Shown: piece after piece, positions 14,083 to 20,920 of the stretch
Position numbering within the stretch: position 1 is the stretch's first letter
Layout of the letters: each line of letters begins with the position of its first letter
NCBI GenBank assembly: GCA_039714735.1
Contig: JBDLIT010000070.1
Location: 1 to 20,920, forward strand
Direction of reading: 5' to 3'
From: JASJBU01 sp039714735
Lineage (GTDB): Bacteria; Pseudomonadota; Gammaproteobacteria; Chromatiales; Chromatiaceae
DNA: 20,920 nucleotides
Translations under genes and position numbers: made by a program
The notes under the pieces: generated by a model
The model's database searches: none
Seen by the model: the letters and a program-made list of their open reading frames with translations, nothing else
What the model was told of the DNA's origin: nothing

Positions 14083-15852
14083 ATGGAGTGGGAGATCCTT
14101 TTAAGTCTTGGTGTTGTGGTCTTCTGTTTCGGCATGCTGGCCTTTACCCGGGTTTCACCGGATATCATCACTACCGCAGGTCTCAGCCTGATCCTCCTCG
14201 CCGGCATTCTGACCCCTCAGGAGGCCCTTGCCGGGTTCTCCAATGAGGGGATGCTCACCGTCGCAGTGCTCTATGTGGTGGTCAGCGGTTTGACCGAAAC
14301 CGGGGCGGTCGGTTGGATCGTCCACCACCTGTTGGGCAGGCCCAGAACCCTAAGGCATGCCCAGCTTCGATTGATGCTGCCGGTGGCCGGTCTGAGTGCA
14401 TTTCTCAATAACACCCCGGTGGTGGCGATCTTCATTCCCGCCGTGCAGGATTGGGCGCGGCGCCACCAACTGTCACTCTCTCATCTGTTGATTCCACTCA
14501 GTTACGCCAGTATTGCGGGTGGCGCCTGTACCCTGATCGGCACCAGCACCAATCTGGTGGTCAATGGCATGCTGCTCAGTGATACCGATAGCCAGGGTTT
14601 CGCCCTGTTCGAGCTGGCATGGATCGGCCTGCCGGTTGCGGTGACTGTTTTTCTCTTCATCCTGATTTTTGGCAAGTGGTTGCTGCCCTCCCGCGCCCCG
14701 CTCCGGGAGGATCTGGAAAATGTCCGGGAGTTTATCGTCGAGATGCTGGTGGAGCCTGCCAGCCCACTGGTGGGGCAGGGTATCGAGGAGGCAGGCCTGC
14801 GCCAGCTACCCGGGCTTTTTCTGGTGGAGATCGATCGGAACGGTCATACCCTGCCGGCCGTCTCATCCCAGGAGAGGCTGCAGGCCAATGACCGTTTGAT
14901 CTTTACCGGAGTACGGGACTCAGTGGTGGATCTGCAGCAGATTCGTGGTCTGATTCCCGCAACCGATCAGGTGTTCAAGCTCTACCCTACCAGACGGGAA
15001 CGCTGTTTTTTGGAGGCGGTGGTCTCAAACACTCATCCGCTGATCGGCAAAACGGTAAAAAAGGGCAAGTTCCGCTCCCGCTACAACGCGGTGATCATTG
15101 CCCTGGCCCGGAATGGTGTGAGGCTGAAGCGAAAGATCGGTGATATCAAGCTGCGGCCCGGCGATACCCTGCTGCTCGAGACGCATCCTGCTTTCCTGGA
15201 GCAGCATCGTAACTCCCGTGACTATTTTCTGGTCAGTCAGATCGGCGATTCACACCCCCTGCATCATGAAGGCGCTGGTGTGGCGGTAGCCATTGTCACC
15301 GCAATGGTGGCCAGTGTGGCGTTTGGCTGGCTCAGTATGCTGCAGGCGTCACTGCTGGCGGCCGGCCTGATGATCGTCACCCGCTGTACCGCCGGCCATA
15401 TTGCCCGTAGAGCCCCTGATTTACAGGTTCTGGTGGTGATCGCCACCTCATTTGGGATTGGCGCCGCGCTGCAGAAGAGTGGGGCGGCGGCACTGGTGGC
15501 CCAGGGGTTGGTCTCTCTGGCGCAGGGTGAGCCCTGGATGAGTCTGGCGCTGATCTTTCTATCCACGGCGATTCTGACTGCGCTGGCGACCAACAATGTT
15601 GCAGCTGTGTTGATGTTTCCCATCGCAATGGCTGCTGCTGAGAATATGCAGGTCAACCTGCTGCCCTTTGCGATCACGATCATGGTGGCCGCTTCCGCCA
15701 GTTTCGCCACGCCTATCGGTTATCAGACCAATCTGATGGTCTACAATGCCGGCGGTTATCGATTTGGGGACTTCTTTCGGATTGGTCTGCCGCTGACTCT
15801 GCTGGTGGGGTGTGTGACAGTCCTGCTCGCCCCATTGATTTGGAGTTTTTGA
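14083..15852 (+). CDS. SLC13/DASS-family anion transporter with two RCK_C domains
   Basis: The 589-residue product has about a dozen membrane segments in two halves separated by a cytoplasmic stretch (roughly 210-390) that contains two TrkA-C/RCK_C-like domains (IVEMLVEPASPLVGQ... and FLEAVVSNTHPLIGKTV...). The paired substrate-site signatures are NNTPVVAIFIPAVQD with LIGTSTNLVVNG in the first half, and ATNNVAAVLMFPIAMAA with FATPIGYQTNLMVYNAGGY in the second. Members with this layout carry sulfate, other oxyanions or dicarboxylates, usually with sodium. The RCK_C domains probably sense a ligand. The substrate is not fixed by sequence; sulfate or another sulfur anion would suit the context (inference). 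It begins 10 nt after nfo. Confidence 0.92.
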   Translation: MEWEILLSLGVVVFCFGMLAFTRVSPDIITTAGLSLILLAGILTPQEALAGFSNEGMLTVAVLYVVVSGLTETGAVGWIVHHLLGRPRTLRHAQLRLMLPVAGLSAFLNNTPVVAIFIPAVQDWARRHQLSLSHLLIPLSYASIAGGACTLIGTSTNLVVNGMLLSDTDSQGFALFELAWIGLPVAVTVFLFILIFGKWLLPSRAPLREDLENVREFIVEMLVEPASPLVGQGIEEAGLRQLPGLFLVEIDRNGHTLPAVSSQERLQANDRLIFTGVRDSVVDLQQIRGLIPATDQVFKLYPTRRERCFLEAVVSNTHPLIGKTVKKGKFRSRYNAVIIALARNGVRLKRKIGDIKLRPGDTLLLETHPAFLEQHRNSRDYFLVSQIGDSHPLHHEGAGVAVAIVTAMVASVAFGWLSMLQASLLAAGLMIVTRCTAGHIARRAPDLQVLVVIATSFGIGAALQKSGAAALVAQGLVSLAQGEPWMSLALIFLSTAILTALATNNVAAVLMFPIAMAAAENMQVNLLPFAITIMVAASASFATPIGYQTNLMVYNAGGYRFGDFFRIGLPLTLLVGCVTVLLAPLIWSF

Positions 15853-15882
15853 CCAGTAACTCACCGGTGTGAGCTACGGGTC
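15851..15882. terminator. Imperfect hairpin at the transporter/sulfur-globule gene junction
   Basis: The 14-nt arms (15851-15864 and 15869-15882) match at 12 of 14 positions around the loop cggt, starting within the transporter stop codon. It could terminate the nfo-transporter transcript, and the convergent gene that stops at 15904. No solid T tract follows on either strand. Confidence 0.45.
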
Positions 15883-15903
15883 ATTCTAGGGATGTGATTT
15901 GGA

Positions 15904-16245
15904 CTACTTTTCAGCGCTGGTGGCCGGTTGGGGCGCCACCGGCTGGTATGCGGGATAGGTCAGGGTCGGGTAGTATCCGTAATTGGAATAGCCACCGTAA
16001 TTGGAATAGCCACCATAATAGGGATAGCCGCCATAGCCACCATAGTAGGGATTGCCATACCAGCGATTGCGGCCCCAACCTGATCCACTGAAGCCGAACC
16101 CGAATGAGAAACCCATTCCTCCCCAACCATCACCGTTCCACCAGTTGCCAGGACCCCCGCCCCACCAGGCCTCAGCCGACGACATGGGCAGAGCAAGGAG
16201 GATACCGGCGGCAACAGCGCTCATGAAGGTATGCCTGCGTTTCAC
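15904..16245 (-). CDS. Candidate sulfur globule envelope protein (Gly/Tyr/Trp-rich, secreted)
   Basis: I place the start at GTG 16245 because GGGAGG lies 6 nt upstream and a proper signal peptide follows (MKRRHTFMSAVAAGILLALP ending SSAEA, cut near residue 26). This gives 113 residues; a longer reading from 16323 would add an unlikely cysteine-rich leader. The mature part starts WWGGGPGNWWNGDGWGG, continues GFSFGFGFSGSGWGRNRWYG, then Tyr/Gly repeats (YYGGYGGYPYYGGYSNY) and a Pro-rich tail. Signal peptide, AWWGGG start and low-complexity Gly/Tyr composition resemble the Sgp proteins that coat periplasmic sulfur globules in Allochromatium. It is convergent with the transporter gene and downstream of tex. 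Composition-driven similarity could mislead, so the function is a strong suggestion rather than proof. Confidence 0.7.
   Translation of the reverse strand: MKRRHTFMSAVAAGILLALPMSSAEAWWGGGPGNWWNGDGWGGMGFSFGFGFSGSGWGRNRWYGNPYYGGYGGYPYYGGYSNYGGYSNYGYYPTLTYPAYQPVAPQPATSAEK
15979..16014. repeat. 18-bp perfect tandem duplication inside the sulfur-globule-like gene
   Basis: gtaattggaatagccacc occurs twice in exact tandem (15979-15996 and 15997-16014). On the coding strand it makes the protein repeat GGYSNY-GGYSNY, followed upstream by degenerate copies of the same Tyr/Gly unit. This suggests growth of the gene by slippage or unequal exchange. Confidence 0.85.
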
Positions 16246-16257
16246 GATGAACCTCCC

Positions 16258-16279
16258 GCGACATCTGTGTCGCTTTTTT
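16258..16279 (-). promoter_or_regulatory. Leader hairpin abutting the ribosome binding site of the sulfur-globule-like gene
   Basis: gcgaca (16258-16263) and tgtcgc (16268-16273) form a perfect 6-bp stem with loop tctg. On the minus strand the stem ends immediately before the GGGAGG Shine-Dalgarno (16257-16252), so it could stabilise the mRNA or modulate initiation. On the plus strand the same stem is followed by six T (16274-16279), which looks like an intrinsic terminator for antisense transcription. Confidence 0.55.
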
Positions 16280-16338
16280 ACTGGATGTAGATCCACTCTA
16301 AAGCAGCAGGTGAAAATCTGCATTGCTGTGGGTCAAGA

Positions 16339-16369
16339 ATATTAGAAAAACCTAATATAACTTTGTTAT
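16339..16369. other. Two AT-rich hairpins between tex and the sulfur-globule-like gene
   Basis: atattag/ctaatat (16339-16345, 16352-16358) and ataac/gttat (16357-16361, 16365-16369) are perfect small stems sharing two bases, so they are mutually exclusive. They start 13 nt past the tex stop. They are too AT-rich for a strong terminator and may belong to the promoter of the downstream gene. Confidence 0.3.
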
Positions 16370-16381
16370 CAATGCATCAAT

Positions 16382-18667
16382 TCAGTGTTGCTTTCTTGCC
16401 TTGGCGAAGGCGTCGGCCAGAGCATTACCTGTTGGCTTGGATTGTGGTTTTTGTCTGACAGATTGCTTGGGGCTCCGCTTCCTCTGCTTGGGCTGCTCAT
16501 CAGCCTTGTCGTCCAGCCGCAGGGTCAGTCCGATTCGGCGTCTTTCGATGTCCAGCTCCAGGACCTTGACCTTGACCAGATCTCCCGCTTTGACCACATC
16601 ACGCGGGTCCTTGACGAATTTATTCGCCAGATTGGAGATATGCACCAGTCCATCCTGATGCACCCCGATATCGACGAAGGCGCCGAAGTTGGTGACATTG
16701 GTGATTACCCCCTCCAGGATCATCTCCGGTTTCAGATCGCTGATCGCTTCGACGCCCTCCTTGAAACTGGCGGTCTTGAATTCAGGCCGGGGGTCGCGGC
16801 CTGGTTTTTCCAGTTCCAGCAGAATATCCGTGACGGTGGGCAGACCGAAGCGATCATCTGTGAATTGTGAAGGCTGTAGTTTTTTCAAGGTGCTTTGGTT
16901 GCCCAGCAGGCTTTCAATGCCTATTTCGCATTGGTCGATGATGCGTTGGACCAATGGATAGGCTTCCGGGTGCACGGAAGAACGGTCGAGAGGGTTGCTG
17001 CCGTCCACGACGCGCAAGAATCCCGCTGCCTGTTCATAAGTCTTGGGACCCAGCCGTGGGACCTTCTTGAGCGCCTCCCGGCTATCGAAAGCGCCATGCT
17101 GATCTCGGAAGGCAACAATATTTTGCGCCAGGGTTGGGCTGAGTCCCGAAACCTGGGTCAGCAGGGCGGATGAGGCCATGTTCAGGTCCACCCCCACGAC
17201 GTTTACACAATCCTCCACCACTGCGTTCAGGGAACGGGCCAGACGGCTCTGGTTGACGTCGTGCTGATACTGGCCGACGCCGATTGCTTTGGGCTCGATC
17301 TTCACCAGTTCCGCCAGTGGATCCTGTAGGCGGCGGGCGATGGAGGCCGCGCCACGCAGGGAGACATCCAGCTGAGGCAGCTCTTTGGAGGCCAATTCCG
17401 AAGCGGAGTAGACCGAGGCGCCCGCTTCGCTGACCACCAGTTTCTGCAAGCCCAACTCCGGGTGTTTCTTGATCAGTTCCGCCGCCAGCCGGTCGGTCTC
17501 CCGCGAGGCGGTGCCGTTGCCGATAGCCAGCAGGGTGGCCTGATGCGTCTTTGCCAGCGCTGCGATCTGACTGATGGACCGGTCCCACTGGTTTTTCGGC
17601 GGGTGGGGGTAGATGGTGGCGGTGTCCACCACCTTGCCGGTGTCATCGACGACTGCAACCTTGACTCCGGTGCGCAGTCCCGGGTCGAGCCCGATGGTGA
17701 CCCGGTGGCCTGCCGGTGCGGCAAGCAGCAGGTCGTGCAGATTCATGGCAAAGACCCGGATCGCCTCTGCTTCGGCCCGCTCTCTCAGCGCAGAGAGCAA
17801 TTCCAGTTCCAGATGTAGCGAGATCTTGACCCGCCAGGCCCAGCGGGCAGTCTCCAGCAGCCAGTTGTCTGCTGCACGTCCCTGCTTGCTGATCTCCTTT
17901 GCCTTGGCAATCATCCCCTCGCAGGGATGGCTGCCATTGGGCAGAGCCGCGACCTCGAGTTTCAGGCTCAGCACCCCCCCATTGCGCCCGCGAAACAGGG
18001 CGAGGGCGCGATGGGAGGGTATCTTGCTCAGGGCCTCATTGTATTCGAAGTAGTCGGAGAATTTGGCGCCTTCCCGCTCTTTGCCAGCAACCAGGTTGGA
18101 GTGGAGTTCGCCATTCTCCCTGACATATTCCCGCAACTGACCAATGAGTTGCGCATCCACGGCAAATTGCTCCATGAGGATCTGCCGGGCGCCATCCAGG
18201 GCGGCCTTGATGTCTGCAATGCCTTTTTCTGCATCGATGTAATCCTTAGCGGTCTCTTCCGGGTTAAGACCGGGATTCTCCAACAGTGCAAGGGCAAGGG
18301 GTTCGAGACCCGCCTCCCGGGCGATCTGCGCCTTGGTGCGGCGTTTCGGTTTGTACGGCAGATAGAGATCCTCCAGGCGGGTCTTGGTCTCGGCGGACAG
18401 CAGATCCCGCTCCAGCTCAGGGGTCAGCTTGCCCTGATCATCGACGCTTTTGAGAATCGTTGCGCGACGCTCCTCCAACTCCCGCAGATAACCCAGACGC
18501 TCCTCCAAGTTGCGGAGTTGCGTATCATCCAGACTGTCTGTGACCTCTTTTCGATAACGGGCGATGAAGGGTACCGTGGCGCCTTCATCCAGCAGTTTTA
18601 CCGCTGCCTCTACCTGGGCTTTTCTAACGTCAAGTTCTTCGGCGATACGCTGGACGATTCTGCTCAT
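16382..18667 (-). CDS. tex: Tex-family RNA-binding transcriptional accessory protein
   Basis: The 761-residue product matches Tex/YhgF in length (E. coli about 773) and order of domains. The N-terminal helical region (1 to about 320) contains VPFIARYRKEVTDSLDDTQLR and LEDLYLPYKPKRRTKAQIA. A YqgF/RuvX-like domain starts at VTIGLDPGLRTGVKVAVVD, helix-hairpin-helix motifs include VSGLSPTLAQNIVAFRDQHG and VPRLGPKTYEQAAGFL, and an S1 RNA-binding domain reads GVITNVTNFGAFVDIGVHQD. The tail is basic and low in complexity. Tex proteins bind nucleic acid and affect transcription, virulence gene expression or stress tolerance in several bacteria. The ATG lies 11 nt after AGGAGG. It is followed by the sulfur-globule-like gene after about 136 nt. 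Confidence 0.96.
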   Translation of the reverse strand: MSRIVQRIAEELDVRKAQVEAAVKLLDEGATVPFIARYRKEVTDSLDDTQLRNLEERLGYLRELEERRATILKSVDDQGKLTPELERDLLSAETKTRLEDLYLPYKPKRRTKAQIAREAGLEPLALALLENPGLNPEETAKDYIDAEKGIADIKAALDGARQILMEQFAVDAQLIGQLREYVRENGELHSNLVAGKEREGAKFSDYFEYNEALSKIPSHRALALFRGRNGGVLSLKLEVAALPNGSHPCEGMIAKAKEISKQGRAADNWLLETARWAWRVKISLHLELELLSALRERAEAEAIRVFAMNLHDLLLAAPAGHRVTIGLDPGLRTGVKVAVVDDTGKVVDTATIYPHPPKNQWDRSISQIAALAKTHQATLLAIGNGTASRETDRLAAELIKKHPELGLQKLVVSEAGASVYSASELASKELPQLDVSLRGAASIARRLQDPLAELVKIEPKAIGVGQYQHDVNQSRLARSLNAVVEDCVNVVGVDLNMASSALLTQVSGLSPTLAQNIVAFRDQHGAFDSREALKKVPRLGPKTYEQAAGFLRVVDGSNPLDRSSVHPEAYPLVQRIIDQCEIGIESLLGNQSTLKKLQPSQFTDDRFGLPTVTDILLELEKPGRDPRPEFKTASFKEGVEAISDLKPEMILEGVITNVTNFGAFVDIGVHQDGLVHISNLANKFVKDPRDVVKAGDLVKVKVLELDIERRRIGLTLRLDDKADEQPKQRKRSPKQSVRQKPQSKPTGNALADAFAKARKQH

Positions 18668-18850
18668 GCTTGGGAGTGCCTCCTGGGAAAAGCGCTACAC
18701 TCTACCTGTGCGATTCCTGAGATGGAAGATTGTACTGGATGGAAAATTATGTTTGGAAAAAGTGTCTGATCGAGTTGATTTGGCGACCTCAATTGCCTAG
18801 CCTTGCATGACTTGATAAATAACGACAAACGATATGGATGTGGATTAAGG

Positions 18851-19648
18851 ATGTCACTGCTTGATGAATTGAAACAACAGGCTGAACAGCAGCGCAAGAA
18901 CGATGACCAGAGTACCGCAGAAGCGCGTCGGGAGGCGGTCTACCAGCAGAACCTGAGACCCCGGATGCACGCAGTTCTCAACTACTTGAGTGAGCTGTCC
19001 GAACAGCTGAAGGTGGTTGATCCGGACGTTCGTCACGACTTCAGTCTACCTGGAATCGGGGAGGTCAAAGGCTTGCGGCAAGCTGGTTACATTGTCAATG
19101 CAGACAATACTGACCAGACAAAGATCATCCGGCTTAGATTTCATTGTGTGGCTGACAGTGAGAAAGAGTATGCCGTCAAACCAAAATCAACGGGAACAGA
19201 GACCCGCGATTTTCTCGAATCCCAGAATATGCGTTATGCGGAGTGGCCGATTCGCGACAACACACAGCAGGTTGTCGGGATCAATTTTCAACTCAAGCTC
19301 AAGGTGGAGATTCAGTGCATCTTTCAGGTGGATCTCGAGCAGAGCGCGATCAAGATGGTAACCACGAACTTCAACGCGTTCGGCGTGGACAGAAGTGTTG
19401 TGCAACCAGAGAGGATTACTGATGAATGGCTTGATAACCTGGGAAATTATATCCTACGCAGGAACCAAAATCTTCATAACCTTGAGATAGGTGACTCGGA
19501 AAAGGCGTTGATACGGCAGCGGCTGGAAACGGAGAAAAAGGCTCGTCAGCAGGAACTGGAACTGGCCATGCAGCAGGAAAGGGAGGAACTTGAAGAGAGG
19601 CGCCGTAATTCACTGCTGGGTAAGTTTAAAAATCTCGGCAAAAAATAA
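18851..19648 (+). CDS. Unknown soluble protein with coiled-coil ends
   Basis: I start the gene at the ATG 18851 (GGA 6 nt upstream; MSLLDELKQQAEQQ is a plausible N-terminus), giving 265 residues. An in-frame ATG at 18803 adds 16 residues but lacks a ribosome binding site. Residues 1-60 form a charged helix, about 60-200 look beta-rich (IIRLRFHCVADSEKEY, INFQLKLKVEIQCIFQVDL), and the last 50 residues are a Glu/Lys/Gln coiled coil ending in the basic KFKNLGKK. No signal peptide or membrane helix is present. I recall similarly built uncharacterised gammaproteobacterial proteins but no function. It opens the unknown three-gene stretch at the right end. Confidence 0.8.
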   Translation: MSLLDELKQQAEQQRKNDDQSTAEARREAVYQQNLRPRMHAVLNYLSELSEQLKVVDPDVRHDFSLPGIGEVKGLRQAGYIVNADNTDQTKIIRLRFHCVADSEKEYAVKPKSTGTETRDFLESQNMRYAEWPIRDNTQQVVGINFQLKLKVEIQCIFQVDLEQSAIKMVTTNFNAFGVDRSVVQPERITDEWLDNLGNYILRRNQNLHNLEIGDSEKALIRQRLETEKKARQQELELAMQQEREELEERRRNSLLGKFKNLGKK

Positions 19649-19747
19649 ATCCAGTGGGAGGATGGACTTCTGAGGATTTAAGTTTTTCTCCATTGAGAAC
19701 GATAGCCAAGGTAACAACCCAATTTCCGTACTTCATGAGGATAGATA

Positions 19748-20344
19748 ATGGCCAGGCTGGATACCGCACAATTGCTGAGTTCACTGCAAGACCTTTTTTA
19801 CCGTATGTCGCATCTGAGCCTGAGTAGAAGGATCGATTCCTACCATGGTGGCGGAGGAGGTGAGATGGTTAAGGATATTTCGGCGCCATTGTCTGAACAC
19901 CTCGAAGAACTGGCCAGAAACGCAACAGATGACACTAAAAAGCCGGTGACAGAAGGTAGCGTCGCCCCTCAGGCGTTGAATGAAACGAAAACCAGCACGC
20001 GCTCAAACCATAAACGGCCAAGGGTCCAGCTTCTACGTGAACGCTTGAATGGGCTATCCAGGATATTCAAAAGGCGCGGTTCCAGTGTTGTGCTGCAGCC
20101 CCATCTCAGCGATCAACTACAAAGGAGTGTCAGACAGCACCTGAATACGTCTCTCAGACAAGCCCGCCAGGGTGAAATCGCCAAAGCCAAACTTCATGCG
20201 GACCTGGCGAGTAATGCGATGCATGAATTGGCGCACTACATGCCAAAAGAGGATTTTACGCGGTTCAATACCCAAATCAGCGCCGATCTGAAAGAGTTTC
20301 GGGATCGGGATATCTTCAAGCCTTTGACTGAGCTATTGGACTGA
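19748..20344 (+). CDS. Unknown basic helical protein
   Basis: The 198-residue product starts MARLDTAQLLSSLQDLFYRM, with GAGGA 7 nt before the ATG. It has a Gly5 stretch at about 34-38 (HGGGGGEM), a disordered Ser/Thr/Lys-rich middle (residues about 55-95, TKTSTRSNHKRPR) and a helical C-terminal half with HLNTSLRQARQGEIAKAKLHADLASNAMHEL split across residues 131-161. No signal peptide, membrane segment or known motif is seen. It lies 99 nt after the coiled-coil gene on the same strand, so co-transcription is possible but not shown. I do not recognise the family. Confidence 0.7.
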   Translation: MARLDTAQLLSSLQDLFYRMSHLSLSRRIDSYHGGGGGEMVKDISAPLSEHLEELARNATDDTKKPVTEGSVAPQALNETKTSTRSNHKRPRVQLLRERLNGLSRIFKRRGSSVVLQPHLSDQLQRSVRQHLNTSLRQARQGEIAKAKLHADLASNAMHELAHYMPKEDFTRFNTQISADLKEFRDRDIFKPLTELLD

Positions 20345-20506
20345 GATTCAGCAACATCCACATTCATTTACAAGGAATCGTATTCTCTAAGAATACCTTG
20401 TTCGATCAAGAAATAGTGTCAGCAGCCGAACTTATAGGCGATGGGCAGGCCACGAGCCCTGTCCGTGACTGTCATTATTCAACCGATCGAAGTCAAGGTG
20501 ATCAAG

Positions 20507-20749
20507 ATGTTTTTACTCAGTTGCAAAGATATGCGTCGTCTGGTGCTGCTTTCGGGTGTGTTGTTTTCGCTGGGTATTGCGATGCAGTTAATCATGAATA
20601 TTACAATGCCGAGCAGCCCATACCTGCCTTCATTCGTTCCTTACCTGGGTTTTTTCTTTATTCTTGTCAGCCCCATTCTGCTGCTCTCCACTGTAGTGAT
20701 TTCACTACTACCCGGTGATGCGGAGAAAATGCAATCCTGCAAGCACTGA
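20507..20749 (+). CDS. Small two-helix membrane protein of unknown function
   Basis: I choose the ATG at 20507, which has AAGGTG 6 nt upstream, over an ATG at 20441 that would add 22 non-hydrophobic residues without a ribosome binding site. The 80-residue product has two hydrophobic segments, near 11-33 (RLVLLSGVLFSLGIAMQLIM) and 44-68 (VPYLGFFFILVSPILLLSTV), joined by a short Pro/Ser loop, and a hydrophilic tail. It is probably an inner-membrane protein. No family was recognised. It follows the basic helical gene by 162 nt. Confidence 0.65.
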   Translation: MFLLSCKDMRRLVLLSGVLFSLGIAMQLIMNITMPSSPYLPSFVPYLGFFFILVSPILLLSTVVISLLPGDAEKMQSCKH

Positions 20750-20780
20750 TAAAATAGGAAATTGGCCAGATTGATATTGA

Positions 20781-20809
20781 TTGACACGGTGAATTCACCT
20801 GGGTAATAG
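20781..20809 (+). promoter_or_regulatory. Possible promoter with an embedded 12-bp palindrome
   Basis: A perfect -35 TTGACA (20781-20786) is followed 17 nt later by TAATAG (20804-20809), which matches the -10 consensus at only three of six positions. Between them lies the perfect palindrome ggtgaattcacc (20788-20799), a natural operator position. No coding start is visible in the remaining 110 bases, so any target gene lies past the window. Otherwise 20750-20920 shows nothing. Confidence 0.3.
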
Positions 20810-20920
20810 CAGGTAGGGCGTATCAATCGAGACTGACCCCAATACCGCTACCAGTCACATAACGCATAGACGAATCACCCTGTTATATATTGGTTGCGCG
20901 GCTTATTCATCAGCGGAAAT

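Noticed and set aside
16246..16323. Upstream ATG for the sulfur-globule-like gene
   Set aside because: It would bury the signal peptide behind 26 charged, Cys-containing residues, while the GTG at 16245 has an excellent ribosome binding site.
17927..18769. Plus-strand open frame of 280 codons opposite tex
   Set aside because: It lies inside a strongly conserved tex gene and shows no domain, signal or ribosome binding site of its own.
18803..18850. Upstream ATG extending the coiled-coil protein by 16 residues
   Set aside because: It has no Shine-Dalgarno and the extension is uncharacteristic; the ATG at 18851 is better placed.
20641..20826. Minus-strand frame of 61 codons opposite the small membrane protein
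   Set aside because: It has no ribosome binding site or motif and overlaps a better-supported plus-strand gene.
1..20920. CRISPR array, tRNA or rRNA genes, integrase, transposase or phage genes
   Set aside because: No regularly spaced direct repeats, cloverleaf sequences, rRNA-like stretches or mobile-element proteins were seen on reading both strands.

Overview
The window looks like chromosomal DNA of a sulfur-oxidising, probably CO2-fixing gammaproteobacterium. The protein families are typical of that class: dksA followed by gluQ, recJ followed by darP, tex, nfo and cysZ. The metabolic clues are a CbbY-type phosphatase (Calvin-cycle repair) and a Gly/Tyr-rich secreted protein resembling sulfur globule envelope proteins. 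No tRNA, rRNA, CRISPR array, transposase or phage gene was seen. Genus cannot be set from the sequence alone; a relative of Sedimenticola or Candidatus Thiodiazotropha would fit, but that is inference.

Layout. 1-1269 (-) is the first 423 codons of a large cytoplasmic protein running off the left edge. 1506-2781 holds a glutathione S-transferase-fold gene and a convergent, overlapping dsbA-type gene. 2930-3492 is a two-gene unit: an unknown 72-residue protein and a minimal 111-residue SET-domain protein. 3556-5316 (-) is a solitary batD. 5469-7690 is recJ-darP, where darP apparently lacks an ATG, GTG or TTG start. 7659-9358 (-) is dksA-gluQ, with a terminator and a 116-bp nested inverted repeat between them. 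9606-11534 is cbbY with a tightly coupled aminotransferase. 11537-12289 (-) is cysZ, and 12426-13052 is a LysE-type exporter. A second nested inverted repeat (104 bp) comes next. 13227-15852 is nfo plus an SLC13/RCK anion transporter. 15904-16245 (-) is the candidate sulfur globule protein, and 16382-18667 (-) is tex. The right end, 18851-20749, carries three unrecognised small to medium genes on the + strand.

Functional threads. Sulfur and carbon metabolism (sulfur globule candidate, CysZ, SLC13-type transporter, CbbY) is mixed with housekeeping genes for DNA repair (RecJ, Nfo), transcription and stringent control (DksA, Tex), translation (GluQ), ribosome assembly (DarP) and envelope redox (DsbA). 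The region is compact: convergent pairs overlap by 17 and 32 nt or sit 2 nt apart, so several genes end without private terminators. The least explained material is the SET pair, the two nested inverted-repeat elements, the sulfur globule leader hairpin, the darP start, and the unknown trio at the right edge. No complete novel multi-gene system can be claimed from what is visible.
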